Assembly: GCF_032854445.1 (NCBI RefSeq)
Contig: NC_088303.1
Coordinates: 30,857,265 to 30,921,264 of the forward strand
Length of the DNA stretch: 64,000 bases
Source of the DNA: Liolophura sinensis
Lineage: Eukaryota; Mollusca; Polyplacophora; Chitonida; Chitonidae
Direction: 5' to 3'
Shown here piece by piece: positions 58,279-64,000 of this stretch; positions within the stretch are counted from its first letter, which is position 1; the number at the start of each line of letters is the position of its first letter. The notes under the pieces are model-generated. The model was given only the letters and a program-made list of their open reading frames with translations. It was not told where the DNA came from and did not search any database. The position numbers and the translations under genes are program-made.

Positions 58279-58510
58279 ATTTATTTGATTGGTGTTTTAC
58301 GCCGTACTCAAGAATGTTTCACTTATACAACGCCAACCAGCATTACTGTGGGAGGAAACCGGTCAGAGCCAGTGGGAAACCCAAGGCCACGGATTGCTGA
58401 GAAACCTTCCCACGTCGATGTACGACCGGAGAGGAGGCCAGCATGAGCTGGACTAGAACTCACAGCGATCGCATGGGTGAGAGGATCCGGGGTCACTGCG
58501 CCTGGCTGGC
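58279..58510 (-). mobile_element. Family A SINE, near full length
   Basis: Antisense copy: TTTATTTGATTGGTGTTTTA, CGCCGTACTCAAGAATG, AACCAGCATTACTGTGGGAG, CCACGTCGATGTACGACCGG, CCAGCATGAGCTGGAC, CTCACAGCGATCGCATGGG. The extreme head side (after GGGTCACTGCGCC) diverges. An 8-base insertion interrupts the CGTACGGCC block. TSD not found. Confidence 0.9.
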
Positions 58511-60314
58511 ATGGTATCCATTTCAATCATTAATGGAGGTCATTAGGTTTAGATCTTATCTGTCTATATAACCCAAAACCTCTGTATTTCACTGCTTAAA
58601 GCGCATTCACGGATTTGCGGAATCCCAACATCTGCATGTTTGGACGCAGCAAAGTTAACCGGCTGCGATAACTCCAGTAATGGAACGTTACTATAGAATA
58701 TCGCCATCACGTATAAGATGTTGTTTGCAACATGTAGTCGATTTTCATAACTAAACTTTCGAATTTTATGGGCTATGCTCATACATATCTATATATTTGT
58801 TTGCGGTTTAAGTACACTCAGACACCCTTACGTTTAAGATAGCGGTCATAGTTTATGGGTTAAGGATACCTGCGTAGGCCACGGTAAACCACACGTGGCA
58901 GGCCTATAATTTTTTTTCATTATATTGCTGTAAAAGTTACATTTTTAACGCACATAAGACTGCTAAATCGACCGCTTATTGTCAGTACCGACCCACGAAC
59001 ACTGAGAGCAGTGAATCTTGAAACTCTGTGTCCATGACCGGGATTAAACTGGAGCGTCTTAAACCAGCGGTTGCAATCATGCGCTTTACAATGGGATCCT
59101 TCAGAATGTAGAAATGTAAAGCGGATGACAAATTGTTACAGAATACAAGTGCAACAAAAACAGTATAATACATAGCATAAACTGTCAGTTAATGTAGGAA
59201 TGTTGAATCAATCATTTCAAAATGACCTTCGTTATTAAAGTTGAAGATTCAAGCTTAGCTCGAACTATTTTTCGGCTACCAGGCTGTTTACACAGATGTT
59301 TTTGTTCAGACAACGACAATAACGAAAATTCTATATCGAGGAAAGTTATGTCGTGACTCCAAAGATATCTTTAGTTACAATTAAACCGCATGGATCCAAA
59401 ATTTCTCAAAGATTTTTTTTAAGTAAGGAAGCGAACTCATCTCTGAACAGAGATTATTAAGCCACAATCAGAAAGAAAGTCCTTTTAAGCGTTTGCTATC
59501 AGCCAAAAATAGCACAGGAAATTAAAATTCTTAAAAAAGATTAGAAAGTCAGACTTGGCAGCCGGGGTCTAATTATTTCTTTGTTAGTTTGACTTTCATT
59601 GCGGTTTTTTTTATAATAGAAATATTAAGATTATAGAAATAGACTCTCCTTTTGTTTAGCTGAAGGATGGTATATAAGTGAGGTGTATTTGTTCAACAGA
59701 CTGATGTGCATACTTTTATTCAATGCTCTTTGCTTTATCAATTAAAAATAAATCTGTTAAAAGTCAGATAACACTATGAATAATTAGGTTCAACCCTCGA
59801 TCCCAGAAATGCACAATGTGACTGAGAGTTGATGTTGCATAAGCTATAACCCTCTGGTACATATGTCAATGTTGAGTTTCCCTCACCATTTTGCCGACGC
59901 ATCATTGATTTTGTCTTCCTTTCTTCCGTTGATCAATTCCCTTGTCTAGTGTTAATTTCTCACGTAACATTCCACATGGCACCGACCTGACCCCGTGCCA
60001 GCCGCACACGTCCCCTTCGTGTGAGATTAACCAGCCGGTGTATGCCGAGAAGAAACAGCCCGTTCCTGTTAAGAAACAGCTCTTAACGACCTTGAGACAA
60101 TGATTTATTTTTGCACAGTAGAAATCAATAGATTTGACATTATCAATTGCATTATCTCTAATAGACGACCTGATTAAATTTGCCTTTCACGTCTTAACAA
60201 TGGAATATAACCGTACTCTGTATGGACGTCTCATAGTTATAAATGGAGTTCATCGGCGTGTCTGACGCGACCTTAAATTAATCGGGGAGGCGAATTCTAG
60301 GCCGCTATCCATCA
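58511..60314. other. Noncoding stretch, no gene seen
   Basis: Short frames only. Minus-strand text near 59.03-59.10 kb faintly resembles a tRNA-SINE head (AGTTTAATCCCGG) but without a body. From about 59.95 kb the text becomes locally GC-richer and contains homeodomain- and Sox-type short motifs (GATTAAAT, ACAATG). Confidence 0.35.
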
Positions 60315-60698
60315 TTGGAAATACGTCTCGGAACGCAATACAGTGCTCTCAATCTTCACGCCCATAACACCCACATGAGTATGTTGAACTATACAGCCTT
60401 TGCGACTAGCTCATCCTCCATTATCGCTATCAGACGAGCCCTTGTCCAAAAGGGCCTGTTCGGTCCCCGGGATTCCGATGTGTTCGACGTAATGAAGCGA
60501 ACGTTGGAAGGACAGATCGGGCACAATTACTGTCCCGTGTTAAACAAAACGGGTCACTCAAACACCAATAGCACCGTTTCGATTTACAGCCGACCAGAAA
60601 TGGGATATTTAACGACATTGGTAGGAAACGATCCGGTTTGTGGCGGGACTAATCCTGGAGAATTGGGTGGATTGAAGAACAGGATTGTCTCTTGTTAG
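60315..60698 (+). CDS. Open frame in GC-richer patch, doubtful
   Basis: A 127-codon frame whose first in-frame ATG is about 20 codons in (MSMLNYTAF). It contains RRALVQKGLFGPRDSDVFDV and ends NRIVSC before TAG. CpG content is higher than in neighbouring DNA, so this may be coding or a conserved regulatory element. No motif or splice site stands out. Confidence 0.17.
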   Translation: MEIRLGTQYSALNLHAHNTHMSMLNYTAFATSSSSIIAIRRALVQKGLFGPRDSDVFDVMKRTLEGQIGHNYCPVLNKTGHSNTNSTVSIYSRPEMGYLTTLVGNDPVCGGTNPGELGGLKNRIVSC

Positions 60699-61648
60699 CA
60701 CTCCTGTGGTATTGGCAGCTGTGTCTCGTCGACATATAAATATGGAGAAGTGATTGTCAAATTTCAGCACAAGCCCTTCATTTAAATCTTATCCCAGCTA
60801 CGTATCCTATAGTGGCAAGACCAATTTAATTAGTCCGTAAATCCGATATGTCACCCAGACGCTGGGTCTTCTGGTAACCTTTACAGTAAAACTCATTCAC
60901 CATTCATGAGCAGCTTACAGCGTGACATAAACTCGGATGTTAAACGCCAAATTTCATTTTGGGCATAAAATTAGAACTAAATCTACGACTAGGGATGTCA
61001 AGTGATATTTACTGTACCAGTACATGTTAATGTTTGCTTTTATTTGTGGCTTCCATTGAGTTATTTACTTTTTGCTTGAGATTGTTGATGAGAGGTAATA
61101 GTTGTAAGAACTCAGATACACTACTTAGTCAGTCACAATAGATGTGTCATTATTAATAAAAATTTACCAACATGACTGCATGCAAGTGTTTGGGCCGTAA
61201 CTGAGCAGTTTATAGATGAAAAGACCACATTCGTTGAAAGCATTAAGCAGTGTTTACATATCCTTCTCGTAATATACACATATACACGTATATTCTTATT
61301 TTATATCTGTCGCCCATGTCTTTCATAGCGATGGAATTTTGCTTGTAACAAAAATCTACTTATTCTGCACATATGAAAATAATGCGAAGAGAAAAAATGC
61401 CGACATCGAGAAGTTTCAATCTGCAACACAAAACAACCACCCATGTACAATGTTGTTTGACGGAAGTCTCCTTCGCCGTTTTCTAGTTAACAGCACTTTT
61501 TAGTCCATATATAACAGATAATTGAACGCTGACAAAAACAATGGTTAATTCCATTATTATTCTCTTCGTCACGCTATATCTCCCAGCATAGACAAATCTG
61601 AATAGATTTTTCTCTTTGAATACATTTAATTATTGCACTTGCACTTAC
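60699..61648. other. Noncoding stretch, no gene seen
   Basis: No frame of 60 codons. ACTCGGATGTTAAACGCC near 60.93 kb faintly resembles the shared SINE 3' motif. Confidence 0.4.
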
Positions 61649-61693
61649 CCTGTACTAAATGTTTCTACAGAATGAATGTGGTCATCTTTACGC
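61649..61693 (-). CDS. Weak candidate 45-bp exon
   Basis: Minus strand: a good pyrimidine-rich acceptor ending TGTGTACACCAG, then 45 bases open in one frame (RKDDHIHSVETFST), then GTAAGTGCA. The same frame is open well upstream (about 50 codons in all). A microexon is possible, but no partner exon is identified. Confidence 0.14.
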
Positions 61694-61855
61694 CTGGTGT
61701 ACACACAGCAATAACATAGGGCAAATAAAATAGGTTGTGGTAAAATATCTGGTCTCCTCTTTAATTGTAGACAAGTGTTGGGATAAAGTTGCCTGAAACC
61801 TACACCACCGGCTTAATTCTAATTGTACCTGACCCATGCGGATCTACTTCTACTG

Positions 61856-62109
61856 CTCTACCATTAGATTTATTTATTTATTTGTTTGGTGTTTTACGCT
61901 ATTCTCAAAAATATTTCATTTATACGACGGCGACCAGCATTATAGGGGGAAACACACGTTGCTGTAAACCTTTCCACGTACGGCCGGAGAGGAAGCCAGC
62001 ATGAGCTGGACTTGGACTCACAGTGACCGCATTGGTGAGAGACTCCTGGGTCATTACGCTGTGCCAGCGCGCTAATCAACAGGGCCGCGGAGATCCCTCC
62101 ACCATTAGA
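61856..62109 (-). mobile_element. Family A SINE, full length, 13-bp TSD
   Basis: Antisense copy with tail complement TTTATTTATTTATTTG, GTTTTACGCTATTCTC, CGACGGCGACCAGCATTATA, a central deletion, GTACGGCCGGAGAGGAAGCC, AGCTGGACTTGGACTCAC (B box complement) and GCGCTAATCAACAGGGCCGC (A box region complement). CTC(T/C)ACCATTAGA flanks it at 61856-61868 and 62097-62109. Confidence 0.94.
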
Positions 62110-63049
62110 CGATTACTCATGTACATGTCTATAAACAGAAATATTTCCAGGAAGACTGGATGTTTTAAGCTTTTCATCCTAATAGTGAAACCGATTAGTT
62201 CAGCAGATGTTCACTCGCTCCCTTTGATGAGATGAGATGAGATTCGTAGCTCCAGTTAAAGTGCTACGTTCAGTCATTAAACAGAAAATCGCCCCAATCG
62301 TTGGATTCAATCCGCACGACAGCACGACCTTATTTTGAATATTCATTTCAAAACCTTTATGCCCCCGCAGCTCAAACAAACATGTTTTACCTTTCATTGC
62401 CTCATATTATTCGTAAAAATAACTTATCCCCCCCCCAAAAAAAGAAACAAAAGAACAATTTTGTCCGTATACTAAAAATTCCATGTATTTCGTCGCCCTA
62501 ATTTTGAAAAGCATAAACTGTTAAAATCGTTGTTTTTCATTTTGGATACAGACTTACAGAATTTATTACCAGTAATAAATGAAGATTTCCCTGCCGCCCA
62601 TTGGTTCATTTTTAGCCGGCATTGCGCTCTTATAATGGCACAAAATAACAGTTTCAAAGTAGAAGCTGATAAGGTAATTTATAGACCATAAATAACTGAA
62701 CACAACAGATTGTCTTCGAAAACAAGACGGTACATTAAACTTATGAGGCAGAGATATGCAAATATATAATATATGTATTCCAGATTTGCAATAAATAAAA
62801 CACAGCTTGTAAACTTCGCTGCGGAGTAATACAGATTCCAGGTGATTTATTTTAATTTATTAGCAATAATGCAACTAAGCATTGTCTTGATAAAGCCGAA
62901 ATACGTCACACGGACATGTTCCCTGTTCCATATATACTGCTGTTTTGCATTCTAAGTAGAACGATAAAATCTTGTGTTTACAGTAAATGATAAAGCACAT
63001 CAGTGTGTTTGTGGAGCGTGATACATTGCCATTTAGAAGGTTCTGATTT
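62110..63049. other. Noncoding stretch, no gene seen
   Basis: Contains a GATGA repeat (62225-62242) and a short poly(C)-poly(A) patch at about 62.43 kb. Frames of 61-70 codons are unremarkable. Confidence 0.4.
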
Positions 63050-63439
63050 ATGATTATGAAGTATATTACCTCCAGTGTTCACCAGGCGTATTTTTTGATG
63101 CATTCCTTGTTGGTATTTGAGAATCATTTAACGTTTATGTTACAAAATCCTTTAATTTATTCTACACCAGGCAAGCAGCTGTTCAATAGCGCTATTACTG
63201 TGGATGTCATAAGAAGCAATATAATTTTCTTTTATTTATTAGCCTTTTGTACTGGAGTCAGCGAGATGCAATTAGCCTGGGTTGAGAATCACATTCTGAA
63301 GTACATACCCAAAATGAGAATCACAGCGCGGACGAGAAAGTCAGTGGAAAAAGATATGAGTAATACGCACTGGATTATTTACGGCAAAATCCCATCAAGT
63401 AAACTCGGCTCGGCTAAGGAATCAATTATAGGCTCGTAA
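63050..63439 (+). CDS. ATG-initiated 129-codon frame, doubtful
   Basis: Starts MIMKYITSS and ends KESIIGS before TAA. A hydrophobic segment (about residues 60-72, IIFFYLLAFCTGV) is followed by a basic C-terminal part. An acceptor-like CTTTTGTACTGGAGTCAG lies inside it at about 63.26 kb, so a real exon could begin there with EMQLAWVENHILKYIP. The length is only modestly above chance and no family is recognised. Confidence 0.17.
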   Translation: MIMKYITSSVHQAYFLMHSLLVFENHLTFMLQNPLIYSTPGKQLFNSAITVDVIRSNIIFFYLLAFCTGVSEMQLAWVENHILKYIPKMRITARTRKSVEKDMSNTHWIIYGKIPSSKLGSAKESIIGS

Positions 63440-64000
63440 ATATCATATTTGGATTATAAGCGGCGTGGCCACTTAATGGTCCGAGGAGGGGGAACTTGAA
63501 GCCATCAGCTTATGTACACATAACCATAATTATCAGTGCAGTAGAGGAGAGCTCAACAACTCTGACCGCCAACCATTGCCCTGACAGGATTTTTGATATT
63601 GGGCATGCGGCAATTTAGATCGTTATTCTCTTGGTCACAATCGTTTTGTTAGCTCTTAATAGATGGATAGCCAGACTGGCTCAACACTTCTCGGCTGTTT
63701 TCATAGCATTTCCCAGATCAGCGGAGAACTCTCTTAGCTGGTCTCTGAGACATCGATACACCCACCGGATCAATTTTTCAGGAGGTTCATCTTCTAAAGC
63801 TTTCATTATAACCCGCTGGTCACTCCCGGTATATGCCAATTTATCTTGCTTTGATTCGATTTACCGTTGGTCTTTCTCAAAAGAAATCACACTGAGGTAT
63901 CCACTGCTCCAAGTCTATACGTTGTGTCGCTCTGTGGATAATAACTGCAACTTTGGCCACGTATCTCCATGCTGTAAGTGGAGACAAAATATTCCATCAT
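63440..64000. other. Right edge, nothing recognised
   Basis: No frame of 60 codons, no repeat copy and no RNA motif. Confidence 0.45.

Noticed and set aside
61789-62004. 71-codon plus-strand open frame
   Set aside because: It runs through a full-length antisense SINE.

Overview
This window looks like gene-poor nuclear DNA from an animal. It is AT-rich, has no bacterial-style packed genes or operons, carries many microsatellites and is sprinkled with tRNA-derived SINEs flanked by target-site duplications (TSDs). The two main SINE families resemble, from memory, repeats common in molluscan and other lophotrochozoan genomes. A mollusc is therefore my best guess; this is inference and not proof. 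No sequence could be searched or aligned by machine.

The clearest content is repetitive. Family A is a tRNA-type SINE of about 230-260 bp with an AAAT-rich or poly(A) tail. It has about 16 copies or fragments on both strands, several with readable TSDs. Family B is a second tRNA-type SINE of about 345 bp when full length, with a CACT-repeat tail. It has four copies, each with a TSD or probable TSD, plus one relative. Three older repeat pairs (C, D, E) and several weaker fragments were found by comparing the window with itself. Families A and B have different heads and tails but share a short 3'-terminal motif, which suggests mobilisation by related LINE machinery. Tandem arrays include an 18-bp minisatellite (about 28.0-28.6 kb), a 16-bp minisatellite (46.8 kb), long TA and GA tracts, homopolymer C runs and a G-rich tract.

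No gene could be identified by family. The best coding candidates are short exon-like segments bounded by good splice signals: a 218-bp minus-strand exon at 31.1-31.3 kb, and a plus-strand locus at 49.4-51.2 kb that combines CCAAT and CACGTG promoter-type motifs with two exon-like segments. Weaker candidates lie at 8.25, 23.5, 36.5, 41.1, 42.8, 45.4 and 61.65 kb. A few longer ATG-initiated open frames (9.6, 63.1 kb) are only slightly longer than chance predicts for this much AT-rich DNA.

Region by region: 0-9 kb is mostly plain noncoding DNA with repeat E and a long TA tract; 9.6-21 kb is the densest repeat region (families A, B, C and a head-to-head SINE pair); 21-31 kb has sparse candidates, the minisatellite and microsatellites; 31-37 kb has the minus-strand exon candidates; 37-48 kb has older SINE copies and repeat D; 49-52 kb holds the best plus-strand gene candidate; 52-64 kb is sparse with three larger SINE copies. 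Most of the window is probably intron or intergenic DNA. No complete gene, RNA gene or functional system could be established.
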